Shown here piece after piece: positions 37,128 to 44,796 of a DNA stretch of 64,000 nucleotides. The stretch comes from Polaribacter ponticola (GTDB lineage Bacteria > Bacteroidota > Bacteroidia > Flavobacteriales > Flavobacteriaceae), in contig NZ_JAOSLC020000003.1 of NCBI RefSeq assembly GCF_026191475.2, positions 496,001 to 560,000 of the forward strand. Direction: 5' to 3'. The number at the start of each line of letters is the position of its first letter. Positions within the stretch are counted from its first letter, which is position 1. The notes under the pieces are model-generated. The model did not search any database, was not told the DNA's origin, and saw nothing but the letters and a program-made list of their open reading frames with translations. Made by a program: the position numbers and the translations under genes.

Positions 37128-37319
37128 TTATAATACTCTTACGTTTACTGCGTTTAATCCTTTTCTTCCATCTTGTAAGTCAAATTCAACTTCATCGTTT
37201 TCACGAATTTCATCAATTAATCCTGACACGTGTACAAAATGTTCTGTGTTTGATCCTTCTTCAGTGATAAATCCAAATCCTTTAGATTCATTGAAAAATT
37301 TTACGGTACCTTTATTCAT
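37128..37319 (-). CDS. Cold-shock domain protein
   Basis: A 63-residue single CSD protein that binds single-stranded RNA/DNA and melts mRNA structure. RNP1 appears as KGFGFITEE and RNP2 as HFVHVSGL (Phe/His exchanged from the common VFVH). The C-terminal VEFDLQDGRKGLNAVNVRV completes the barrel. It is preceded by a promoter box and an approximately 50-nt leader, and followed by a strong terminator: a single-gene unit, as usual. Confidence 0.95.
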   Translation of the reverse strand: MNKGTVKFFNESKGFGFITEEGSNTEHFVHVSGLIDEIRENDEVEFDLQDGRKGLNAVNVRVL

Positions 37320-37371
37320 TATAAAAATTATTGTGTTGTTAAATTCATTCCTAACAACGTTTATTAAAATA

Positions 37372-37379
37372 CAAAGATA
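37372..37379 (-). promoter_or_regulatory. -7 box of the cold-shock gene
   Basis: On the minus strand TATCTTTG, a perfect TAnnTTTG. A TTTTG lies 22 nt upstream, slightly longer than the usual 19. The leader of about 50 nt contains GTTGTTAGG...CCTAACAAC-like self-complementary bases. Confidence 0.45.
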
Positions 37380-37433
37380 GTGCCATTAATTCAAAATGAC
37401 TCAAAAACATTCATTTTCTTTAAAACAAAATCA

Positions 37434-38375
37434 TTAAACACTAACAATCAATCGTTTAACATCATTAAATTCTTCAATTATTTCATTTAAAACAGTTTTA
37501 GCAGGTTTTATTTCATGAATTAGTCCTGCAATTTGACCAATTTCTAACTCACCATTCTCTAAATCTCCTTCAAACATTCCTTTTTTTGCTCTTGCCCTAC
37601 CAAGTAATTCTTTAATATCTTCTATTGATGGATTTTTCTGATATAACTCTTGAACTTCATTAAAAAACTTATTTTTAATCAATCTTACAGGTGCTAATTC
37701 TTTTAATGTAAGTTGCGTATCGCCATCTTTTACATCAACAATTGTGTTTTTAAAATTAATGTGGGCAGAAGATTCTTTAGTTGCAGCAAATCTACTTCCA
37801 ATCTGAACTCCATCTGCTCCTAAAACCATTGCTGCAAGCATTCCTCTTCCTGTTCCAATTCCTCCTGCAGATATAACAGGTATTTTAACTTGTTCTTTTA
37901 CCATTGGTATTAAAGCAAAAGTTGTTGTTTCTTCTCGCCCGTTATGACCACCTGCTTCAAAACCTTCACAAACAACTGCATCTACACCAGCAGCTTCAGC
38001 TTTTAGAGCGAATTTTACAGAACTTACAACATGTACAACTGTAATTCCTTTTTCTTTTAAATATGAAGTCCATGTTTTAGGATTACCAGCAGATGTAAAA
38101 ACAATTTTTACCCCTTCCTTAATAATTATATCCATAATTTTTTCAATATCTGGATATAACATTGGCACGTTTACCCCAAAAGGTTTATCCGTAGCTATTT
38201 TACATTTTTGAATATGCTCTCTTAAAACATCTGGGTACATAGAACCTGCGCCAATTAAACCTAAACCTCCTGCATTTGAAACTGCAGAAGCTAATTTATA
38301 ACCAGAAACCCAAATCATTCCTCCTTGTATAATTGGGTATTTAATATTAAAAAGTTGTGTTATTTTATTTGTCAT
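37434..38375 (-). CDS. Nitronate monooxygenase / FabK-like flavoprotein
   Basis: A 313-residue FMN TIM-barrel protein of the 2-nitropropane dioxygenase family. PIIQGGMIWVSGYKLASAVSNAGGLGLIG is the N-terminal FMN region; GFEAGGHNGREE contains the conserved His; PVISAGGIGTGRGMLAAM and GADGVQIGSRF bind the phosphate. It may oxidise nitronates or act as an enoyl-ACP reductase; sequence alone does not settle this. Confidence 0.88.
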   Translation of the reverse strand: MTNKITQLFNIKYPIIQGGMIWVSGYKLASAVSNAGGLGLIGAGSMYPDVLREHIQKCKIATDKPFGVNVPMLYPDIEKIMDIIIKEGVKIVFTSAGNPKTWTSYLKEKGITVVHVVSSVKFALKAEAAGVDAVVCEGFEAGGHNGREETTTFALIPMVKEQVKIPVISAGGIGTGRGMLAAMVLGADGVQIGSRFAATKESSAHINFKNTIVDVKDGDTQLTLKELAPVRLIKNKFFNEVQELYQKNPSIEDIKELLGRARAKKGMFEGDLENGELEIGQIAGLIHEIKPAKTVLNEIIEEFNDVKRLIVSV

Positions 38376-38415
38376 TTTTTTATCTTTAAAATAAAATCGA
38401 TACGAATCAAAAAAA

Positions 38416-39210
38416 TCAGTTAAAAATAAATGGTAACTCCAAAGGAAATTTAACCTTCATATTTGCAATAATCCCTGGTTGCATACCATCAAATTTTAGA
38501 AAATAAGATATAATTTTTTCTTTGTATTGATCTCCAATATTTGGAGTTATTGATATATCTTCTACTTTACCCTCTTTACTAATTGAACACTTTAAAAGAA
38601 AATTGGTATTTAAACCTTCATTTTTTAAACCCTTTACCAATTCTTTATTTAATCTAGTTCTTAGGCTCTTATTTCCTTTTTTATAATGAGGACTTCTAGA
38701 TATTATTAATTTCTCTTTTATAGTAATCCCTTCTTCATTCCAAAGATTATAATCTAAAATATTTCCTTTTTTATATACAATTCTTGCTCTACTCTTTAAG
38801 TTATTATCTAGGTATTTCCAAACTCCTTCTTTTTTCCCATTTAAAAAATAACCTTTAGTTATAAGTGCTCCTTTAGTATTAAAATAAGAGTATCTTCCAT
38901 TTTTTTTACCTTTAGAGTTGTAGTTTTGAGTAGATTTTAAATTTCCACTCTCATCATATACCTTAAAAACTCCAACTCTAGTTTTTAATTTTTTATTTTT
39001 AAAATTTCCTTGAAATTTTACTTTTCCATTTCCAAAATAAACAGTTGCCAGCCATAAAGAATCTTTCTTAACAATAGTTTGAATATAAGTAGCTTGTTCT
39101 TTTATTACTTTCTTATAATGTCTATCTAAATAATTTACAACAGAATCTTTCTGTGAAAAACACGAGAATGAAAGGAAAAAAGTAAATACAATTAAAAAAA
39201 TATTTTTCAT
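38416..39210 (-). CDS. Secreted MORN-repeat protein with TonB-like C-terminal domain
   Basis: A 264-residue protein with a signal peptide (FLIVFTFFLSFSCFS). It has four or so MORN/YwqK-type repeats (GKVKFQGNFKNKK, GVFKVYDESGNL, GRYSYFNTKGALI, GVWKYLDN) and a C-terminal TonB-type domain (LLKCSISKEGKVEDISITPN to PLELPFIF). Such proteins are common in Bacteroidota envelopes; their function is unclear. It sits downstream of mnmA, with a MORN paralogue on the other side. Confidence 0.82.
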   Translation of the reverse strand: MKNIFLIVFTFFLSFSCFSQKDSVVNYLDRHYKKVIKEQATYIQTIVKKDSLWLATVYFGNGKVKFQGNFKNKKLKTRVGVFKVYDESGNLKSTQNYNSKGKKNGRYSYFNTKGALITKGYFLNGKKEGVWKYLDNNLKSRARIVYKKGNILDYNLWNEEGITIKEKLIISRSPHYKKGNKSLRTRLNKELVKGLKNEGLNTNFLLKCSISKEGKVEDISITPNIGDQYKEKIISYFLKFDGMQPGIIANMKVKFPLELPFIFN

Positions 39211-39226
39211 TAAAATAAAAGAATAT

Positions 39227-40414
39227 TTATGAGATTACGCCAGAGCCTAAAAGTTCTTCATTTTTATACCAAGCAACAAATTGCCCTTCTTGTATAGCAG
39301 ATTGATTATTCTCAAAAGCTACATATAAACCTGATTCTACTTTATGTAATGTTGCCTTTTCTAATACTTGTCTATACCTAATTCTAGCATCTACTTGCAT
39401 CGTTTCTCCTACTTTTAACGTTAAATCTTCACGTATCCAATGAATTTCTTCATTAGAAACAAATAAAACTTTTCTGTATAAACCTTGGTGATTTTTACCT
39501 TCTCCAGTATAAATAACATTTTCTACAACATCTGTTTCTATAACATATAAAGCTTCTTTTGTACCACCAACATTTAAGCCTTTACGTTGCCCTTTAGTAA
39601 AATAATGTGCTCCTTGATGTTTACCTACAGTTTTACCATCTTCTTTTGTATAATAAAACTTCGTAGACAAGAATTTTAGTTCTGCTTCTTTGTTTTCGAA
39701 TTTTGGAAGAGAGTTTGTATACTGCTTATAATCTGAAGGAATTGTTACAATTTCACCTTCTTTTGGTTGTAATTTTTGTTGTAAGAACTCTGGTAATCTA
39801 ACTTTACCAATAAAACATAAACCCTGAGAATCTTTTTTCTCAGCTGTAATTAAATCTGCTTTTTTTGCAATCTCTCTAACTTCAGGTTTTGTTAATTCAC
39901 CTATAGGAAATAATGCTTTCGTTAATTGTTCTTGAGATAATTGACATAAAAAATAAGATTGATCTTTATTATTATCTAAACCTCCTAATAATTTATAAAC
40001 AGGTTTACCATCTATAATTTCTTCTCCTTTTCTACAATAATGACCCGTTGCTACATAATCTGCACCTAATTTTAGGGCAATGTCCATAAAAACATCAAAC
40101 TTAATTTCTCGGTTACAAAGAACATCTGGGTTTGGAGTTCTACCTTTAGAATATTCATCAAACATATAATCTACTATACGTTCTTTGTATTGCTCACTTA
40201 AATCTACAACCTGAAATGGAATTTCTAATTTTTCTGCAACAATCATTGCATCATTACTATCTTCTAACCACGGACATTCATTAGATATTGTTACAGAATC
40301 ATCATGCCAATTTTTCATAAAAAGACCGATAACTTCATACCCTTGTTCTTTTAATAAATATGCAGTTACACTAGAATCTACACCACCTGAAAGACCTACT
40401 ACTACTCGTTTCAT
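39227..40414 (-). CDS. mnmA: tRNA-specific 2-thiouridylase MnmA
   Basis: Thiolates U34 of tRNA-Lys, -Glu and -Gln in the cytoplasm. 395 residues, slightly longer than the E. coli enzyme. The PP-loop is [17 protein letters not shown]. The first catalytic Cys is in [12 protein letters not shown] and the second in [22 protein letters not shown] is the conserved tRNA-contact region. A TAACTTTG -7 box on the minus strand (40440-40433) lies 19 nt from the ATG. Confidence 0.97.
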   Translation of the reverse strand: MKRVVVGLSGGVDSSVTAYLLKEQGYEVIGLFMKNWHDDSVTISNECPWLEDSNDAMIVAEKLEIPFQVVDLSEQYKERIVDYMFDEYSKGRTPNPDVLCNREIKFDVFMDIALKLGADYVATGHYCRKGEEIIDGKPVYKLLGGLDNNKDQSYFLCQLSQEQLTKALFPIGELTKPEVREIAKKADLITAEKKDSQGLCFIGKVRLPEFLQQKLQPKEGEIVTIPSDYKQYTNSLPKFENKEAELKFLSTKFYYTKEDGKTVGKHQGAHYFTKGQRKGLNVGGTKEALYVIETDVVENVIYTGEGKNHQGLYRKVLFVSNEEIHWIREDLTLKVGETMQVDARIRYRQVLEKATLHKVESGLYVAFENNQSAIQEGQFVAWYKNEELLGSGVIS

Positions 40415-40432
40415 TTTTTAATTTTGAGGATG

Positions 40433-40440
40433 CAAAGTTA
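40433..40440 (-). promoter_or_regulatory. -7 box of mnmA
   Basis: TAACTTTG on the minus strand, a perfect TAnnTTTG, 19 nt before the start codon. No clear TTG at -33. Confidence 0.4.
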
Positions 40441-40493
40441 CAACTTTGATACTGATTTTTTGATTGAAAAAATTGATGAATAGATTGGCTAAA

Positions 40494-41209
40494 TTAATTC
40501 TTTTTAGGTTTACTAAAAGTAGCTTTCTTTTTCTTGAAATCATTATCTGTAGCAACCTCTCCATCTAAATAATATTCCCATTCTCCTATTCTTTTACCAT
40601 CTTTATACGATCCTGTTTCTTTTATCATACCATTAAGTTCAAAATATTTAGCAATACCGTTTTGTTTACCGTTTCTAAAAGTAATTTCTTCTATTAATAC
40701 TCCTTTACTAGAATATTTTTTTGATAAACCTTCTTTTAACCCCTCTTTATAAACAGAAACTTCAGTAGGTTTTCCATTAGGATAGTAATTAATAAGATTT
40801 CCGTTTAACTTACCATCTTTATAATATTCTTCTGACCTTAATTTGCCATTCTCAAAATAATAAATCCAATGCCCTATTCTTTTTCTACCCAAGTAATATC
40901 CTCTACTTTGTAAAACGCCGCCAATAGAATAAAACTTCACTAAAAAGGCATCGTTTTTTTTGAATAGGTTTTTACAATTATTGGATGTTTAGAACTAGAA
41001 ATGTCATAAAATTTAAAAACTCCAATTTCTTTTCCCTTTTCAAATGTACCTGTATAACGAACTTTATTATTTGCATGGTACTTTATCCAAATACCAGTTC
41101 GTTTTTTATTCTCATCAAACTGATTGATTTTTTGAGCATAAAAAAATGAACTCGAAAAAAAACAAACAAAAAAGGTAAAAACAAAAAACAGTCTTTTTAT
41201 ATTTATCAT
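40494..41209 (-). CDS. Secreted MORN-repeat protein (frameshifted)
   Basis: About 238 residues after repair, with a signal peptide (FVFTFFVCFFSSSFFYA) and at least six MORN/YwqK repeats (GIWIKYHANNKVRYTGTFEKG, GHWIYYFENGKLRSEEYYKDG, NGIAKYFELNGMIKETGSYKDG, GEWEYYLDGE). The frame breaks at T8 on the plus strand (40954-40961). With nine bases the junction is YSKKNDAFLVKFYSIGG. It is a paralogue of the protein at 38416-39210, with mnmA in between. Role unknown. Confidence 0.83.
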
Positions 41210-41252
41210 TCTAAAACAATTTTAAGGTAAATATACATTAATCGATCTAAAA

Positions 41253-41840
41253 ATGAGTATACTTTATTTAACAGAGCAACTTAATAATATGGAAAATCCT
41301 AAAAGGGAAAACCGACAAAGAGTTGCTAATGTTATATTAGAAAATAAAAAATTATTTAAAGATTTAGTTTCCATTACTTTTGATGTTGAAAATAAAGTTT
41401 CTATAAAAGCTGCTTGGATTTTAGAATGGATTTGTACACATCATCATTTGAATTGGATAATTCCTCACTTAGATGAATTTACAGAAAAAATTTCTAAAGT
41501 AACTTTTGATAGTGCTACAAGACCTTGTGCAAAAATTTGTGAGCACATAGCAACTGCGTATTATTCTAAGAAAGAAAATCATATTAAAAAAAACTTAACT
41601 GTACAACAAATAGATAACATTGTAGAAACTGGTTTCGATTGGTTAATTACGCCACAAAAAATTGCTGTAAGAGCATATACAATGAATGCTTTATATTTTT
41701 TTGGTTTAGAGAAAGATTGGATTCATCCAGAATTAAAACACTTAATTGAGACTAAAATTATTCATGAAAGTAAAGGTTGTAAAGCAAGAGGTAAATTCAT
41801 TTTAGAATTGATAGAAAAACATAAAAAATCTACTTTATAA
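41253..41840 (+). CDS. Conserved protein upstream of purB, helical-repeat type
   Basis: A 195-residue protein that I know only as a conserved flavobacterial neighbour of adenylosuccinate lyase. It looks all-helical, with HEAT-like pieces (VANVILENKKLFKDLV, KAAWILEWICTHHHLNWI, AVRAYTMNALYFFG, KGCKARGKFILELIE), fitting a short solenoid. A second Met follows ten residues later (NNMENPKREN), and either could be the start. Cytoplasmic; function unassigned. Perhaps linked to purB, but a promoter box lies between them. Confidence 0.7.
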   Translation: MSILYLTEQLNNMENPKRENRQRVANVILENKKLFKDLVSITFDVENKVSIKAAWILEWICTHHHLNWIIPHLDEFTEKISKVTFDSATRPCAKICEHIATAYYSKKENHIKKNLTVQQIDNIVETGFDWLITPQKIAVRAYTMNALYFFGLEKDWIHPELKHLIETKIIHESKGCKARGKFILELIEKHKKSTL

Positions 41841-41855
41841 ATCTGTTGAATTGCC

Positions 41856-41863
41856 TATTTTTG
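41856..41863 (+). promoter_or_regulatory. -7 box of purB
   Basis: TATTTTTG followed by C, a perfect TAnnTTTG, 21 nt before the purB ATG. It also overlaps an in-frame upstream start at 41846, favouring the later start. Confidence 0.5.
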
Positions 41864-41884
41864 CAATTAACAACAGAACTAAAA

Positions 41885-43228
41885 ATGGAATTAACACAAT
41901 TAAATGCTATTTCTCCTATTGATGGGCGTTATAGAGGTAAAATATCAAAACTTGCAAACTATTTTTCTGAAGAAGCTCTTATAAAATATAGAGTTCGTGT
42001 AGAAATTGAATATTTTATTGCTTTGTGCGAAATTCCTTTGCCACAATTAGCAGATTTTAATTCAGACTTATTTGACGATTTGCGTAAAATTTATACAGAT
42101 TTTACTGCTGATGATGCCCAAAAAATAAAAGATATTGAAAAAGTTACTAATCATGATGTAAAAGCGGTTGAGTACTTTATCAAAGAAAAATTTGACAAGC
42201 TAAGCTTGACTAAGTATAAGGAATTTATCCACTTTGGGTTAACTTCTCAAGACATAAATAACACTGCAGTTCCTTTATCTATTAAAGAAGCTATGAATGA
42301 TGTTTATGTACCACAATATTTTGAAGTTTTAGAAAAACTACAAGAATTAGTTATTGAATGGAAAGATATTTCTATGTTGGCTAGAACTCATGGTCAGCCA
42401 GCATCGCCAACAAGATTAGGTAAAGAAATAGATGTTTATGTAGTACGTTTAAAAGAACAATTTAGTTTATTAAATGATATACCAAGCGCTGCTAAATTTG
42501 GTGGAGCAACTGGTAACTTTAATGCTCACAAAGTTGCGTACCCAACAATTGATTGGAAAGATTTTGGAAGTAAGTTTGTACAAGAAAAATTAGGTTTGTA
42601 CCACTCATTTCCAACAACTCAAATAGAACATTACGACCATCTTGCAGCCTTATTTGATACTTTAAAACGTATTAATACTATAATTATAGATTTAGACAGA
42701 GATTTCTGGACCTATGTTTCTATGGATTACTTTAAACAAAAAATTAAAGCTGGTGAAGTAGGTTCTTCTGCAATGCCACATAAAGTTAATCCAATCGACT
42801 TTGAAAATTCTGAAGGAAATTTAGGAATAGCAAATGCAATTTTTGAGCATCTTTCTGCAAAATTACCTATTTCTCGTTTACAACGTGATTTAACAGACAG
42901 TACAGTTTTACGTAATGTTGGTGTACCTTTTGGTCATACAATTATTGCTTTTACATCAACATTAAAAGGTTTAAATAAATTATTACTAAACAAACAAAAG
43001 TTTGAAGATGATTTAGAAAATAATTGGGCAGTTGTTGCAGAAGCTATTCAAACAATTTTAAGACGTGAAGCTTACCCAAATCCTTATGAAGCTTTAAAAG
43101 GATTAACAAGAACTAACGAAAAAATTAACCAAAACTTAATTGCTAATTTTATTGATACTTTAGAAGTATCAGCAGAAATTAAAACTGAATTAAAAGCAAT
43201 TACTCCATCAAATTATACAGGAATTTAA
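41885..43228 (+). CDS. purB: Adenylosuccinate lyase
   Basis: Catalyses two fumarate-releasing steps in purine synthesis. 447 residues. Start chosen at MELTQLNAISPIDGRYRGK, the usual N terminus. Motifs are TNHDVKAVEYFIKEK, LARTHGQPASPTRLGKE with the catalytic His, and the signature loop GSSAMPHKVNPIDFENSEGN with the catalytic Ser. The last base of its stop is the first base of the next ATG (TAATG at 43226-43230), coupling it to the small lipoprotein gene. Confidence 0.97.
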   Translation: MELTQLNAISPIDGRYRGKISKLANYFSEEALIKYRVRVEIEYFIALCEIPLPQLADFNSDLFDDLRKIYTDFTADDAQKIKDIEKVTNHDVKAVEYFIKEKFDKLSLTKYKEFIHFGLTSQDINNTAVPLSIKEAMNDVYVPQYFEVLEKLQELVIEWKDISMLARTHGQPASPTRLGKEIDVYVVRLKEQFSLLNDIPSAAKFGGATGNFNAHKVAYPTIDWKDFGSKFVQEKLGLYHSFPTTQIEHYDHLAALFDTLKRINTIIIDLDRDFWTYVSMDYFKQKIKAGEVGSSAMPHKVNPIDFENSEGNLGIANAIFEHLSAKLPISRLQRDLTDSTVLRNVGVPFGHTIIAFTSTLKGLNKLLLNKQKFEDDLENNWAVVAEAIQTILRREAYPNPYEALKGLTRTNEKINQNLIANFIDTLEVSAEIKTELKAITPSNYTGI

Positions 43229-43598
43229 TGAAAAAAGTACTCTTTATTTTAGCAGGAATTTTACTATTTACTTCTTGTAAAACTGATTTTGAAGATAATT
43301 CAGATCGTTTTAAAGTTGGTGTTTTTAAAATTCCTGCTGGTAAAGGCTTTGTAGAAGAAACCATTATTAGAAAAGATAGTATTCAAATTAGTAAACATGG
43401 TAATCATGTAGATACTTTGTCTATTAAATGGAAAAACAACTTTTTTACACCTTAAAATATATCAACCCAAAAACAGAATTACAGAAAGATCCAATGTTTA
43501 TTCAAATTAATAAGATTCATAAAGAATCTTATGATTTTACTGTAAAGATTGGTTTCTCTAAATTCTCTAAAAAAGCAACTATTTTTAAAGTAGAATAA
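43228..43598 (+). CDS. Small lipoprotein after purB (frameshifted)
   Basis: About 123 residues after repair. A lipoprotein signal ends LLFTSC (Cys about 17). The mature part reads FKVGVFKIPAGKGFVEETII and RKDSIQISKHG, with no known domain. The frame breaks at T6 (43441-43446). With seven it continues FFYTLKYINPKTELQKDPMFIQ to KVE and a TAA one base before the next ATG. This type of short lipoprotein follows purB in related genomes (recall). Function unknown. Confidence 0.75.
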
Positions 43599-43599
43599 T

Positions 43600-44367
43600 A
43601 TGGAAATATTTTTACACTTTGATACTTGGGTTGCACTTTTAACATTAACTTTTTTAGAAATAATTTTAGGGATAGATAATGTTATTTTTATTTCTATATC
43701 TGCAAATAAACTACCTGAAGATAAGGTTAGAAAAGCTACTTTATTAGGTTTAGCTTTAGCAATGATTACAAGAATACTATTATTGTTTAGTGTGTCTTAC
43801 TTAATTGCTTTAAAAGAACCTTTTTTAACCTTAGATATTGGCTGGTTTAAAACAGCTATTACAGGACAAAGTATTATTTTACTATTAGGAGGCATTTTTT
43901 TACTCTACAAAAGTACTAATGAAATTAGGCAAAAAGTAGAAAACACAAATGAAGAACAAGTATTAAAAACACCAAAAGTAATTTCGTTTAAAAGTGTAAT
44001 TATTCAAATTATATTAATTGATATCGTCTTTTCTTTTGATAGTATTTTAACTGCTGTTGGTATGACAAATGGTGTAGACGGAGCTTTATTAATTATGATA
44101 TTTGCCGTTATTATTTCTATCATAATTATGATGATATTTTCTAAACCTATTAGTAATTACGTAAACAACAATCCTACAATACAAATGTTGGCATTGTCTT
44201 TTTTAATCTTAATAGGTTTTATGTTAATTACAGAAGGAGCACATTTATCGCATACCGAAATTTTTAACAAAACTGTGGGAGTTATTCCTAAAGGATATTT
44301 GTACTTTGCCATCGCTTTTTCTTTAAGTGTAGAAATGATTAATTTAAGAGTTAGAAAGAAAAAATAA
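43600..44367 (+). CDS. TerC family membrane protein
   Basis: A 255-residue integral membrane protein with about seven helices. The TerC signature is clear: LEIILGIDNVIFISISANKLP and VIIQIILIDIVFSFDSILTAVG, with conserved Asp residues in the membrane. Members export manganese or other metals or confer tellurite resistance. It is one base downstream of the lipoprotein gene, and the next two genes also look metal-related. Confidence 0.92.
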   Translation: MEIFLHFDTWVALLTLTFLEIILGIDNVIFISISANKLPEDKVRKATLLGLALAMITRILLLFSVSYLIALKEPFLTLDIGWFKTAITGQSIILLLGGIFLLYKSTNEIRQKVENTNEEQVLKTPKVISFKSVIIQIILIDIVFSFDSILTAVGMTNGVDGALLIMIFAVIISIIIMMIFSKPISNYVNNNPTIQMLALSFLILIGFMLITEGAHLSHTEIFNKTVGVIPKGYLYFAIAFSLSVEMINLRVRKKK

Positions 44368-44413
44368 TATCGAATATTTAAAAAAACATATAAGTTTATT
44401 TTTCTTAATTCTA

Positions 44414-44689
44414 TTGATGTTACCTACATCTATAGAAATTATTCATGATTTAGAAAATCATGAACACATTGTATGTTCTTCTCAAAACGATCATCATATA
44501 CATATTGAAGATTTAGATTGTAACGAATTTCATAAGCAAATAACTTTCTTTTCTTTAGATTTTCCTGCCAATTTAGATGTAATACCAAAGCGTTTTTATA
44601 CTTCGTTATTTATTGATAAGCCTCAAATAGAAAAAGAGATTTATCAATCTATAAAAACTACAAGAGGTCCTCCTCATTTTACTGTATAA
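44414..44689 (+). CDS. Small histidine-rich protein, N terminus uncertain
   Basis: A 91-residue frame with many His (IIHDLENHEHIVCSSQNDHH and HIHIEDLDCNEFH), suggesting metal binding. The first possible starts are TTG 44414 and ATG 44417. However, the same frame is open upstream and codes KKHISLFFLILLMLP, which would be a good signal sequence lacking only a standard start codon. Perhaps a base is wrong near 44370-44385, or a rare start is used. It is followed by the TonB receptor. Similar short His-rich secreted proteins precede metal receptors in related bacteria. Confidence 0.6.
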   Translation: MMLPTSIEIIHDLENHEHIVCSSQNDHHIHIEDLDCNEFHKQITFFSLDFPANLDVIPKRFYTSLFIDKPQIEKEIYQSIKTTRGPPHFTV

Positions 44690-44796
44690 CTTAACATAGT
44701 CATTAATAATATAAAGTTATCTATTTAAAAGAATAGGTACGTTTTCTATTATATAAAAGAATGGCAAATATTTAATAAAACAGTAAAACTATTTCA

